Shown here piece after piece: positions 14,869-23,235 of a stretch of 56,231 bases of DNA. Numbering within the stretch: position 1 is the first letter of the stretch; every line of letters starts with the position of its first letter. The stretch comes from Pseudoalteromonas rubra (GTDB lineage Bacteria; Pseudomonadota; Gammaproteobacteria; Enterobacterales; Alteromonadaceae). Both the position numbers and the translations under genes were made by a program. Location: assembly GCF_000967655.1 (NCBI RefSeq), contig NZ_JXYA01000039.1:1-56231 (forward strand), in the 5' to 3' direction. The notes under the pieces are model-generated. The model saw nothing but the letters and a program-made list of their open reading frames with translations. It searched no databases and was not told the origin of the DNA.

Positions 14869-16626
14869 ATGAAAACGATTAACAGCTACCTGGCCATGTT
14901 GCTCTGCACTGTGGTCAGTGGTCACGTTATGGCAAAGGAGTTGGTGAAACCCATAACTATCCCCATGTCTGACGGTACATTATTGAGCGGTACAGTATTT
15001 TTGCCCAATATTGATAACGCCATACCGATTAAGGCATCACCAGTTGTGGTACAGATCACGCCGTATGGGCGAGAGGAAGCCAAGAAGCGGGGGCAGTTTT
15101 TCCGCAACAATGGTTATGTATTTGTCTCAGTTGATAGTCGCGGAAGGGGCACCTCTCAAGGCCACTTTACGCCGTTTGTTGATGATGGAAAAGACGGCTA
15201 CGATATTGTCGAGTGGCTTGCAAAGCAGCCGTTTAGTAATGGACAGGTGGCCACTTTAGGTGGGTCTTATCGTGGCTTTACACAATGGGCAATTCAAAAG
15301 TTTTCACCTCCATCGCTGAAGTCCATGATTGCGATTGCCCCGGTATATCCTGGTAAGGATTTCCCTCTCAGAAATAACATCTTTGCGAACTACACTATGT
15401 CCTGGTTAAACATGGTCTCAAAAGCAGGTAAGGGAGCTGCATATGGCGGTGAGCAATGGAACACACTCTACCTCAAACAGAAAAATGAGGGGTTAGCGTT
15501 TGCAGATCTGGAAAAGCTGGTGGGCAATCAATCAACGATATATAAAACCTGGTTACAGCATCCAAGCTATGATGACTATTGGCGCGAATTTGTGCCAGCT
15601 GCGGCAGATTACAAAGCCATCAAGTTTCCCATCTTGTCTGTGACGGGTCATTATGACGGTGATCAGTACGGTACCCTTAGTTATTACAAGCACCACCAAA
15701 AGTGGGGAGATTCGGCGGTATTCGATCAGCATTACCTGCTTATCGGCCCGTGGGATCACAGTGGCACGCGTTATCCAAAAGCTACTCTGGGCGACTTGGC
15801 ACTGGGAGAGCCTAGTATATTGGATATGAATCAGGTTTATCTCGACTGGTTTAACTGGACGCTAAAGGGCAAACCTAAACCAATATATCTTCAGGGGAAA
15901 ATTAGTCACTATATGCAAAAGTCGGGCAACTGGTATACCAGTGAGCAGCTGGACCTGGGAAACTGGCACACACTTTATTTTGCGCACAATGCGCTGTCGG
16001 ATAATCCCAATGTGTTTGTCAAAGAGGCACATAGGCGCTCTCGGTATGTTTACGATCCGATGATAAAAGAGTTGGCCCCGCTTGAATTTGATCTCAGTGC
16101 AGAAATACCGCTAAGCCCGAACAATGGCGATCAGCTTACGTTTGACAGCGCCGCGCTTAAAGCAGATCTGGTGCTGTCTGGACAGATACAGGCAGAGTTG
16201 TGGCTCAGTATTGATGTGCCAGATACTGATTTCCACGCCAGAGTGTTTGAAGTATGCCCGCAAAGGAAGCCGCTGTTGCTGGCGTTTGCAATCAAGCGCG
16301 CCAGATACAGCTCTGGTCTGCAAAATCAGTCGGTTGCTATCTCTGAACAACCGTTTAGGCTAGCTATGAACGACTTCAATTATGTGAGCAGGGTGCTATC
16401 TAAAGGCTGTAAGATACGTTTTGTTGTTTCATCAAGTAGCTGGTATCACCAAAAACACTATAACGGGCCCGGCGCAGTTGCATACCAAACTGTGAAAGAT
16501 GCCAGGGCTGCAAAAGTCACGCTTTGGCATGATAATACGCACGCAAGTCAGCTACGATTGCCGGTGCTTAAAACGTTGCCGGCCTTTAACACTCAGGCCT
16601 TTCCCTTAGCAGACGCTGCCAAATGA
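14869..16626 (+). CDS. Secreted CocE/NonD-family hydrolase (X-Pro dipeptidyl-peptidase-like)
   Basis: A 585-residue enzyme with a signal peptide (residues 1-22, cut after VMA). An alpha/beta-hydrolase core follows. The nucleophile Ser133 is in GGSYRGFTQ, the acid in LSVTGHYDGDQYG and the catalytic His in IGPWDHSGT. The C-terminal galactose-binding-like beta domain (about 400-580) ends with the typical PFRLAMNDFNYVSRVLSKGCKIRFVVSSSS region. Relatives hydrolyse acyl esters or amides (cocaine esterase, glutaryl acylases, X-Pro peptidases). AAGGAAGCG precedes ATG 14869. It is likely periplasmic or secreted. Substrate not predictable. Confidence 0.85.
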   Translation: MKTINSYLAMLLCTVVSGHVMAKELVKPITIPMSDGTLLSGTVFLPNIDNAIPIKASPVVVQITPYGREEAKKRGQFFRNNGYVFVSVDSRGRGTSQGHFTPFVDDGKDGYDIVEWLAKQPFSNGQVATLGGSYRGFTQWAIQKFSPPSLKSMIAIAPVYPGKDFPLRNNIFANYTMSWLNMVSKAGKGAAYGGEQWNTLYLKQKNEGLAFADLEKLVGNQSTIYKTWLQHPSYDDYWREFVPAAADYKAIKFPILSVTGHYDGDQYGTLSYYKHHQKWGDSAVFDQHYLLIGPWDHSGTRYPKATLGDLALGEPSILDMNQVYLDWFNWTLKGKPKPIYLQGKISHYMQKSGNWYTSEQLDLGNWHTLYFAHNALSDNPNVFVKEAHRRSRYVYDPMIKELAPLEFDLSAEIPLSPNNGDQLTFDSAALKADLVLSGQIQAELWLSIDVPDTDFHARVFEVCPQRKPLLLAFAIKRARYSSGLQNQSVAISEQPFRLAMNDFNYVSRVLSKGCKIRFVVSSSSWYHQKHYNGPGAVAYQTVKDARAAKVTLWHDNTHASQLRLPVLKTLPAFNTQAFPLADAAK

Positions 16627-16815
16627 AAAATGTGGGCACCTTGCAAGTGCAGGGATGTTTTGGGTTCAATATTTTTTGCCGTCGCAAAGCGTGAATCTAA
16701 ATATCGTCATTGGGCTGAAGGATAATATCATTATGCCTGGCTGTGGCTTATAGTAGGAACTGGGTGTTTATAACTGATTTAAACAATGTGTTCTCTATAA
16801 CTCTAAGGAAAGTAG

Positions 16816-17196
16816 ATGCGAAAGTTCATTAGTTCAGGCTCTCACCTCGAAGCGCCGATTGGCTTTTCCCGGGCAACGCGTATTGGTGACCATATTGCAG
16901 TTTCCGGCACCGCGCCGATAGACAATGGCAAAACAGTTTTTGTCGGAGATGTTTACGAGCAGACAAAATATTGCCTGACGTTGTCACTTCGAGCCATAGA
17001 AGAAGCGGGGGGAAGCCTTAGGGATGTCATTCGCACCAGAATAATGCTCACGGATATTGCCACCTGGGAGCAAGCGGCTAAGGCGCATGGAGAGTTATTT
17101 TCCGGACAGCGCCCGGCTTGTACCTTCGTTGAAGTGAAAGGCTTTATTGATCCACAGTGGTTAGTAGAAACGGAAGTCGATGCAGTGCTATCCTAG
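16816..17196 (+). CDS. RidA/Rid-family protein
   Basis: A 126-residue YjgF/YER057c/UK114-family protein. SRATRIGDHIAVSGTAP, VIRTRIMLTDIATWEQAAKAHGELF and RPACTFVEVKGFIDPQWLVETEVDAVL cover the three characteristic blocks. The Arg of RPACT corresponds to the residue that binds the substrate carboxylate in true RidA deaminases. RidA hydrolyses reactive enamine/imine intermediates from PLP enzymes. The fit is best to an outlying Rid subgroup, so the substrate may differ. AAGGAAAG lies before ATG 16816. A LysE-type exporter follows 51 bp downstream. Confidence 0.85.
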   Translation: MRKFISSGSHLEAPIGFSRATRIGDHIAVSGTAPIDNGKTVFVGDVYEQTKYCLTLSLRAIEEAGGSLRDVIRTRIMLTDIATWEQAAKAHGELFSGQRPACTFVEVKGFIDPQWLVETEVDAVLS

Positions 17197-17247
17197 CCAG
17201 AGCTAGTATTTAATAGTACCAGGACTATCAGTGATAAGGAGAGATAC

Positions 17248-17871
17248 GTGCAGTTAGAAAGTTGGATAACCTTTTGCTCAATCGCGTTATTAGCGACTGC
17301 AACGCCAGGGCCGGCGGCTTTGCTGGTATCTGTACACAGCTTAACTTTTGGTTTTAGAAAGTCGTTATGTACGGTGCTTGGCAACGTCACTGGTTTATTT
17401 ATCATGTCCGGGCTATCTGTGCTTGGCTTGAGTACAATCGTACTGCATTCTGCTGTGGCCTTTACTGTCATCAAAGTGCTGGGCGCACTCTACCTGATTT
17501 ATTTAGGGGTAAAGTTGTGGCGGCATGGGCTTGGGAAGGTAGATGTGAGTGGATCTGCCAGTACCAGTGGCAATGTGCTCAGTTTATATTGCCAGGGGGT
17601 GCTGGTTGCGCTTACCAACCCTAAGGCAATCGTGTTTACCACGGCGCTTTTCCCACAGTTTATTGTTGTATCAGAGCCTCTGCTGGCTCAGTTTTCCGTG
17701 CTGGTGTTCAGTTTTATGTCTTTGTCGGTGTTGTGCTTGTGCAGTTATGCTTTGGCAGCGCAAAGTGTGAAAAACAAAACCCCCAAGTTGGTTTCCGGCT
17801 CCTGGTTGGGAAAACTCTTTGGCTCAACCTTTATCGGGGAAGGGTGCTTCCTCGCCACAACCGCAAAGTGA
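17248..17871 (+). CDS. LysE/RhtB-family amino-acid exporter
   Basis: A 207-residue inner-membrane transporter. The N-terminal ATPGPA motif and the following glycine-rich helix (GNVTGLFIMSG) are typical, as are VLGALYLIYLGVKLWRHG and ALTNPKAIVF(TTALFPQF). Six membrane helices are apparent. RhtB-type proteins export amino acids or homoserine-like compounds. Start GTG 17248 has AAGGAG at 17236-17241. It lies close behind the Rid gene, possibly in one transcript, which would pair amino-acid damage control with export. Confidence 0.85.
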   Translation: MQLESWITFCSIALLATATPGPAALLVSVHSLTFGFRKSLCTVLGNVTGLFIMSGLSVLGLSTIVLHSAVAFTVIKVLGALYLIYLGVKLWRHGLGKVDVSGSASTSGNVLSLYCQGVLVALTNPKAIVFTTALFPQFIVVSEPLLAQFSVLVFSFMSLSVLCLCSYALAAQSVKNKTPKLVSGSWLGKLFGSTFIGEGCFLATTAK

Positions 17872-17922
17872 GTTATAGCTAGCCACCCAGCGAGTTTGCT
17901 AAATTAAGTATAAGAAATATAA

Positions 17923-18408
17923 ATGAATAAGCAGTTTATCCCTCAATCATTTCAGCCGCCTGTCCGTCATGATACCGAACATTTTCACTTCACCGTGCTG
18001 GACACCCGTGTGGCGGAGCTGGACTATGAAGCGGTGATGTCGAGCCTGCAAAGCTTGCAGGGAATTTTCGGTCCTGATTTTGACTGGCCGCGCGCGGATA
18101 TGACCCTGAATGAGAGTATTGAAAGTCTCAAAGTTCACAGGCACGAGTTTGATACCCGCGCGGCATTTGCCTACAGCGTTTTTGATCCCCAACAGAGCAG
18201 ATGCCTCGGCTCTGTTTATATCGACCCCAGCCGCTCACCTCAGTACGACTGCGAGGTTTATTTGTGGATCAGAACAGATAGCCAGGCACTTGACCAAGTT
18301 TTGTATCAGAGTGTTCAAGCCTGGCTAGAGGATGACTGGCCTTTTCACAAAGTGGCCTTTCCCGGGCGCGCCATTTGCTGGCAAGATTGGGCTTTACAGG
18401 TCCAGTAA
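17923..18408 (+). CDS. GNAT-like N-acetyltransferase domain protein
   Basis: A 161-residue soluble protein. The centre (FAYSVFDPQQSRCLGSVYIDPSRS, YDCEVYLWIRTDSQALDQVLYQSVQAWLEDDWPF) resembles the beta strands and following helix of GNAT acetyltransferases. The usual acetyl-CoA loop Q/RxxGxG/A is not evident, so activity is uncertain. No strong ribosome site precedes ATG 17923. It is co-directional with the LysE gene 51 bp upstream. Confidence 0.55.
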   Translation: MNKQFIPQSFQPPVRHDTEHFHFTVLDTRVAELDYEAVMSSLQSLQGIFGPDFDWPRADMTLNESIESLKVHRHEFDTRAAFAYSVFDPQQSRCLGSVYIDPSRSPQYDCEVYLWIRTDSQALDQVLYQSVQAWLEDDWPFHKVAFPGRAICWQDWALQVQ

Positions 18409-18615
18409 AAATCATGCTTAGCAGAGTCGAAAGTCATATAGTTTGTGTTAATGCACTCTGACATGCCAAGTGCTTCAGCGATAGTTAGGCGCGTGTGCAG
18501 TGTTGTTGATTATTAAAATGACCCATTTTATTTAGAAAACTGTTCAAGCAAAACCAGACCTACGGGCTACGGATTGAACCGGGCCATAACATTAACGTCT
18601 CACAGAGGGAATCTG

Positions 18616-19035
18616 ATGAAAACATTCACTATTTTATTGTTAATACTATTCTCCTTTAATACCTATGCCGGGTTTAGATACTCAAATTCACCTTCTGCTG
18701 GCAGTGTCGTAGTGCCGGTTAAACTGGCTGATGAGGGGCTGTATAACTTAGTGATAGGGGTTGAGTTTATGACCCGACCTTATGACAAAAAGCCCTATGA
18801 CACCGACAGCTATGAAGAGTTGATCGATCGTTTACGCATTCAGTGGCGTGAGCCCGCAATACACACTGTACTTGAAAACCCCAATCTCAAGCTGACAGAG
18901 TTAGCCGGTGTGAAGAAGGCGGTGACAGCCAAGTTAGAGGCGCTGATTGAGAAAACCAAGCTTAACTACGGCATTTCTAAAAATACTGAGGTGGTTTATT
19001 CTGTCAGTCACTTTTACCTATCAAAGCCGGAATAA
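18616..19035 (+). CDS. Exported protein, weak FliL-like pattern
   Basis: A 139-residue protein with a signal peptide (residues 1-17, cut after TYA). The mature part has a strand (LYNLVIGVEF), a helix and RIQWREPAIHTVLENPNLKLTELAGVKKAVTAKLEALI. This recalls the domain of FliL/stomatin-like proteins, but the N-terminal TM anchor of true FliL is replaced by a cleavable signal and no flagellar gene is near. AGAGGGA at 18604-18610 supports ATG 18616; the open frame starts earlier at TTG 18574. Function unknown. Confidence 0.5.
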   Translation: MKTFTILLLILFSFNTYAGFRYSNSPSAGSVVVPVKLADEGLYNLVIGVEFMTRPYDKKPYDTDSYEELIDRLRIQWREPAIHTVLENPNLKLTELAGVKKAVTAKLEALIEKTKLNYGISKNTEVVYSVSHFYLSKPE

Positions 19036-19123
19036 ACGCTTTTGCATTGGCGCATTGATTGGCTTGGCAAGCGGCCTGTTTGATATGTAATCAAAGCATC
19101 GAAATTCTAAAAATACCAACGAA

Positions 19124-19148
19124 AAGGGATGCCAAATCAGCATCCCTT
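19124..19148. terminator. Bidirectional terminator-like hairpin
   Basis: AAGGGATGC (19124-19132) and GCATCCCTT (19140-19148) form a perfect 9-bp stem with a 7-nt loop between two convergent genes. AAAA precedes it, giving a T-run for the minus-strand transcript. Confidence 0.7.
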
Positions 19149-19182
19149 CACATTGCTCACAGCTTGTCAGTTATTGCGACGC

Positions 19183-19905
19183 TCACTCCTGGTCGTGAAA
19201 CAGATCTTCAAGTTTCAGCCCGGTGAGCTTTTTCAATGAGTTAAGCAGGTAGTAGAGCGCGATAAAAAAGACAATCATGGTGGGGACCATGATCACCGGA
19301 TAGCTCAGTGCGGTCATTCGGCCCAGTTCGTTATTATAGGCTTCTGTGCCCGCGGGGCTGACCACAATCATTTTTGCCAGAATATAATTCAGAGCCGAAG
19401 ACAAGAAAAACGCGCTAGCGAGGATCTTAGAGGCGACCAGCTGCACTTTGGCTAACTTATCGCTGTTGCCCTTGTCTGCTAAGGCTTTTTCAATCCCTTC
19501 AATGTCCATCACAGTATCGTTGAACATCAGCGTCTTCAACAAAGGGTACTTAGTATACTGGCTGACGATAATACCAATGCCGATAAGGCCCGGGATCAGC
19601 GCTTCTTTAATCGCGATGTACTTGGCATCCAGCTCCAGCAGGCTGATCCCGCCGGTGAGCAGTACCGAGACAACTCCAAGACCCGAGATAAAACTGAATT
19701 TACCCGTGTTTTTACGCTCCCACAGGCCAAACCCGAGCGGAAAAGCCAGTGCAACGACAACGCCGAGTGCCGGGCCCAGATGTTGCTCACCCGAAAACTT
19801 AGTCAGGATCACCACCGGAATAATAATGTTAAAAATCATTTGGCTGAAAAAGCCGCTTTGTTTCTTATTGGACGACGACACTTTGTCCCCTGTAGTTCTA
19901 AACAA
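19183..19905 (-). CDS. VC0807-family membrane protein
   Basis: A 240-residue integral membrane protein. The pattern is that of the VC0807 family: short cytoplasmic N-terminus, helices about 20-35, 44-60, 70-88, 98-115, then a charged loop (DIEGIEKALADKGNSDKLAKVQ) and two more helices near 160-178 and 200-222. MFNDTVMDIEGIE resembles the family-typical loop. No function is established for the family. It converges on the preceding gene; the end of the frame, LFHDQE, lies 35 bp beyond the shared terminator hairpin. Confidence 0.75.
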   Translation of the reverse strand: MFRTTGDKVSSSNKKQSGFFSQMIFNIIIPVVILTKFSGEQHLGPALGVVVALAFPLGFGLWERKNTGKFSFISGLGVVSVLLTGGISLLELDAKYIAIKEALIPGLIGIGIIVSQYTKYPLLKTLMFNDTVMDIEGIEKALADKGNSDKLAKVQLVASKILASAFFLSSALNYILAKMIVVSPAGTEAYNNELGRMTALSYPVIMVPTMIVFFIALYYLLNSLKKLTGLKLEDLFHDQE

Positions 19906-19975
19906 CGAATGGCTTGAGTGTAAGGCAAAGCGGGTGTGCAGGGCAACTTTAGACTGAGGCGAGTATGGGGCAAAA

Positions 19976-20000
19976 AAGAAGCCGCATTGCGCAGCTTCTT
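19976..20000 (-). terminator. Terminator after the choice-of-anchor A gene
   Basis: On the minus strand AAGAAGC and GCTTCTT form a 7-bp stem with an 11-nt loop, followed by a T-rich tail. It lies 24 bp past the stop codon of the minus-strand gene ending at 20024. Confidence 0.65.
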
Positions 20001-20023
20001 TTTAATCTGACTGTTACTGAGGG

Positions 20024-21562
20024 TTAGTGACAGAAGTTCTTAACCCAGGTAAGGTCATTCACGCGGTGCGGAACGTGAAACAGCTTAGTCGCTTGTGCCG
20101 TTTGCGGATCAATGGTGAAGATTGCGGCATCGGCATTAGGTTCACGGCCCGACACATACAAGGTGCCTTCGGGTGAAATAGCCAAACCAGATGCCCAGTT
20201 AATGCCATGTTTGCCGATCAGTGTCAGCTCCAGGTTTGCATCGGCGCTATACAGGGCGGTGCCTGTGAGTACATATAGCGTGTTGCCGTCTGCCGAGTAA
20301 GCAAGGTCACCGTTTTTGAAGTTTTCGTTTGCTGCCTTCATTTTGCCCAGCACGCGTTTTTCGCCTGTGGCTACATCGTAGTCGTAAGCATAAGTACGGC
20401 TGGTGGCTTTCAATACGTCACCCGACACATCATAGGCCAGACGAATGACTTTATAGCCATCAGTGACCGACTCCAGCGTTTGCGTTTGTGTCGCCAGATC
20501 ATAACTGTAAATGTGCGATGCGCGGGTTTTAGTGCTTTGCTGGTCAATAAAATACAGTTTGCCGTTATGAGCAGCGATATTGGATGCCGTGTTGTTCAGG
20601 TTGATCACTTTGTCGGATTTGCCTGAGCGAGGGTCAATCTGGTGCACATAACCTTGTTCAGCATCGCCGTAATAGTTGATGGCATACAATCCGCCTTCGC
20701 AGACAACGTTGTCATTAGGAAGCTGACCAATAAACGTTCCGCCACGTAGTTCCATCGAGCCTGTGAAGCTGTTTGCTACGACCGGCATAGTTGCCGTACC
20801 GTGAGGCGCTGTGATATCCGCTTTAGGTGCTAAGATCACGCCTTCAGTTTGCAGGCCTGCCAGGTTTAGCGTTGTTGCATCCGGGAAATTAAAAATGGTG
20901 CGTTGTCTGTGCGCACTTAATGTTGCGTAGCTTTTGTTGTTCAGCGGCGCAAAATTATCTCCATTGCCCGAGATATTGAATACGATGGTGGCATTGTCTG
21001 GAATACCCGATACATCGAATGTGTGGCTGGACTGCACGTCCTGACCAGACAAGTTAAATACCTGCAGTTCACTGGTGTTGTCGCCTGTCAGATAAAGGCC
21101 ACCCCACTGTTTAAGGGTTTCGCCTGTTTGTGGTAGTGCTGCCAGGCTCGTTGAAAGTGCCAGCATATCAGACTGAGCATCTGCAAAATCTACAGGCAGG
21201 GCTGGAGCGTTGGCAATGACCTGAGCACCGGTTTCCAGACCTAAACGTACCGCTTCACTGATTTGCTCAGTCTGACCACCGGCAATGATATTACCGACAT
21301 ACTGTCTGCCATTGATGTACTGAATATCTCCGCCGGCAACCAGGTAATGGGCGTTCAGTGCACTTTGATGGCCATACCCAATAGAATAACCATTGAGGCT
21401 GACGTCATCGCCTGCGAACACAGCACCCAGTGCATTTCCTGATGTTGAATAAAAGTCATCAAAAACCAGTGCGGCATAGCCTTTATCCAGGTCGTGCTCA
21501 GATGATGCACTGACCGAAAATGCACAAGCAACCAGTGCGCTTGCGAACAGCTTTTTCTTCAT
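20024..21562 (-). CDS. Choice-of-anchor A protein with C-terminal beta-propeller
   Basis: A 512-residue exported protein with a signal peptide (MKKKLFASALVACAFSVSASS). Residues about 30-285 form a choice-of-anchor A / collagen-binding-like domain: FDDFYSTSGNALGAVFAGDDVSLNGYSIG at the start and later LNLAGLQTEGVILAPKADI and NSFTGSMELRGGTFIGQLP. Residues about 290-512 hold repeated strand motifs (YAINYYGDAEQGYVHQIDP, SHIYSYDLATQTQTL, GLAISPEGTLYVSGR) of a beta-propeller. No C-terminal sorting signal is seen, so attachment is unclear. The chosen ATG (21562) follows GGAG. A frame start four codons upstream is less likely. It is probably a surface or extracellular adhesive protein. Confidence 0.75.
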   Translation of the reverse strand: MKKKLFASALVACAFSVSASSEHDLDKGYAALVFDDFYSTSGNALGAVFAGDDVSLNGYSIGYGHQSALNAHYLVAGGDIQYINGRQYVGNIIAGGQTEQISEAVRLGLETGAQVIANAPALPVDFADAQSDMLALSTSLAALPQTGETLKQWGGLYLTGDNTSELQVFNLSGQDVQSSHTFDVSGIPDNATIVFNISGNGDNFAPLNNKSYATLSAHRQRTIFNFPDATTLNLAGLQTEGVILAPKADITAPHGTATMPVVANSFTGSMELRGGTFIGQLPNDNVVCEGGLYAINYYGDAEQGYVHQIDPRSGKSDKVINLNNTASNIAAHNGKLYFIDQQSTKTRASHIYSYDLATQTQTLESVTDGYKVIRLAYDVSGDVLKATSRTYAYDYDVATGEKRVLGKMKAANENFKNGDLAYSADGNTLYVLTGTALYSADANLELTLIGKHGINWASGLAISPEGTLYVSGREPNADAAIFTIDPQTAQATKLFHVPHRVNDLTWVKNFCH

Positions 21563-21924
21563 TAAGTTCTCCACGAGTTAGGCCTGCACAGGTGTTAAAG
21601 TGCAGCTGCCTTGTCAAAAATTCGCCTATTCTAGTTCTTTTATACTAATTTGTCTGCACTTTTCTTTGAGTTTGTACCTTATTTGTGTATTTCTCTGGCT
21701 CTGAGCTATCCTGGGATGAATAAAAAGTGAGCGAGGTCAAAGGGCTGAGGCCGGACCTTCACAACTGTGATATTGATAAATTTGCCCGGCTAGTTTATGC
21801 AACTTACTGGTGCGCATTTGTGTATAAAGTGTCTGTGTTGTTTAATCCTGTAGATCCAATACAATGCCTCAATTGGGTATAAAGTGCCCTTTGAGGACAA
21901 TAACAATAATAACAGGACCTCATC
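21563..21924. other. Divergent intergenic region
   Basis: This 362-bp spacer separates the minus-strand anchor-A gene from the plus-strand acyltransferase, so it should hold both promoters. GTATAAAGTG occurs twice as a direct repeat (21822-21831 and 21877-21886, 55 bp apart). A -10-like TATACT/TTATAC pair lies near 21640 for the minus gene. No further gene is seen. Confidence 0.4.
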
Positions 21925-22980
21925 ATGGAGATCAGAAAACTCAATACGCTGAGAGGCCTGGCCGCCCTCATCGTCTTTTTAACGCATTTCAGTGATATCA
22001 CACATTGGCTGGATGGCGCACTGGGAGGCGGGGCAGGTGCATATGGCGTGATGCTGTTTTTCCTGCTGAGCGGCTTTTTGATGTCTTATCTTTATCTGGA
22101 TAAGGACTTTGCTTCACGCAGTGTAAAGCACTACCTGGTGGCGCGCTTTGCTCGTGTTGTGCCGCTCTATGTGCTGGTGGTCTTCGCGTCGTTTGCGCTG
22201 ACAAAGGTGGGCAGCGATCTGCTCTATCATATTCCCGACCATCAGGCTTTGCTGGGGCACCTTTTGTTCCTTTACGGCGACAGCGTGCTCTGGTCTATTC
22301 CACCCGAAGTTCAGTTTTATCTTGTGTTTGTGCTGCTGTGGGCGCTCGCCGCGAATCGGCGTGGTTATATTTACCTGCTGATTGCCGGGTGTCTGTTGCT
22401 GCTATTTTTTACAAACTTCCCTCGTATCTATGGCGACATTTACGGTGTGCCGTATAACCAGTTCACTGTGCTGCGCAGTCTGCCTTATTTCTTTATTGGC
22501 GTGATATTCGGGTTACACTACAGAACCCTGACCATCCCCGCGTATCTGAAAAAACACCGGTTTGTATTTGTATTGTGTTTAATACCCCTGATGTATCCTG
22601 AATTGTCGCCCATTACATCGGATGCCAAAAACCGCATGTGGCTCAGCTATGAGGTGCTGCTGGTTATGAGTAGTGTGTTCTTTTGTGTGGTTTTTCTGGT
22701 TCCCGACAACAATATCCTGCTGGCCAACAAGGTTGGGGACTTCTTCGGCAAAATCTCTTATTCCCTGTACTTGTTACACATGCCAGTGATCACTTTTATA
22801 CATCAATTTGACTGGGCTGTTGAAATTAAACTTATCGTTTCATTTGTATTGAGCACGGCGATTGCGTTTGTGTCTTTTGTGTGTATTGAAAAGCCAGCAG
22901 CCGGCTTGGTCAGACGTTCGATTGAGGTGTGTAATTCGAAGCTTCCCGTTAGAGGGTGGTCTAAAGCAGAGCGTTTGTAA
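21925..22980 (+). CDS. Acyltransferase-3 family membrane protein
   Basis: A 351-residue integral membrane acyltransferase. RKLNTLRGLAALIVFLTHF carries the conserved R-G-A and catalytic His motif. FFLLSGFLMSYLY, SRSVKHYLVARFARVVPLYVL and PPEVQFYLVFVLLW are typical later blocks, and about ten helices are apparent. These enzymes O-acetylate or acylate lipopolysaccharide, exopolysaccharide or other surface sugars. AGGACCTC lies before ATG 21925. The C-terminal basic tail (KLPVRGWSKAERL) is cytoplasmic. Nearby genes do not identify the substrate. Confidence 0.85.
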   Translation: MEIRKLNTLRGLAALIVFLTHFSDITHWLDGALGGGAGAYGVMLFFLLSGFLMSYLYLDKDFASRSVKHYLVARFARVVPLYVLVVFASFALTKVGSDLLYHIPDHQALLGHLLFLYGDSVLWSIPPEVQFYLVFVLLWALAANRRGYIYLLIAGCLLLLFFTNFPRIYGDIYGVPYNQFTVLRSLPYFFIGVIFGLHYRTLTIPAYLKKHRFVFVLCLIPLMYPELSPITSDAKNRMWLSYEVLLVMSSVFFCVVFLVPDNNILLANKVGDFFGKISYSLYLLHMPVITFIHQFDWAVEIKLIVSFVLSTAIAFVSFVCIEKPAAGLVRRSIEVCNSKLPVRGWSKAERL

Positions 22981-23170
22981 CCGGGTATGCCTAAGAGCAT
23001 TGCACAAATAGTACTACATAAAGCCTTCGCGGGTTGAGCACAGGCCAGCCGATTGTATGTTATACGCACCCCCTTGTATCTATTATAGAAAGGGCCGCTG
23101 TTGTGGTTCCTGGTGACTTTTCACAACAAAATATTGCGAAAAATTGCATAGTTTTTGTTTGACCTGCACG

Positions 23171-23189
23171 GCGATTCAATTAGAATCGC
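23171..23189 (+). terminator. Intrinsic terminator in the leader of the giant lipoprotein gene
   Basis: GCGATTC (23171-23177), 5-nt loop, GAATCGC (23183-23189), then TTCTTTTTTG. It lies 190 bp after the acyltransferase stop and 47 bp before the likely start of the next gene, so it could end the former or attenuate the latter. Confidence 0.65.
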
Positions 23190-23235
23190 TTCTTTTTTGT
23201 TCGAATATCTGTTGCTGAAAGTGAGGCATTGCATA

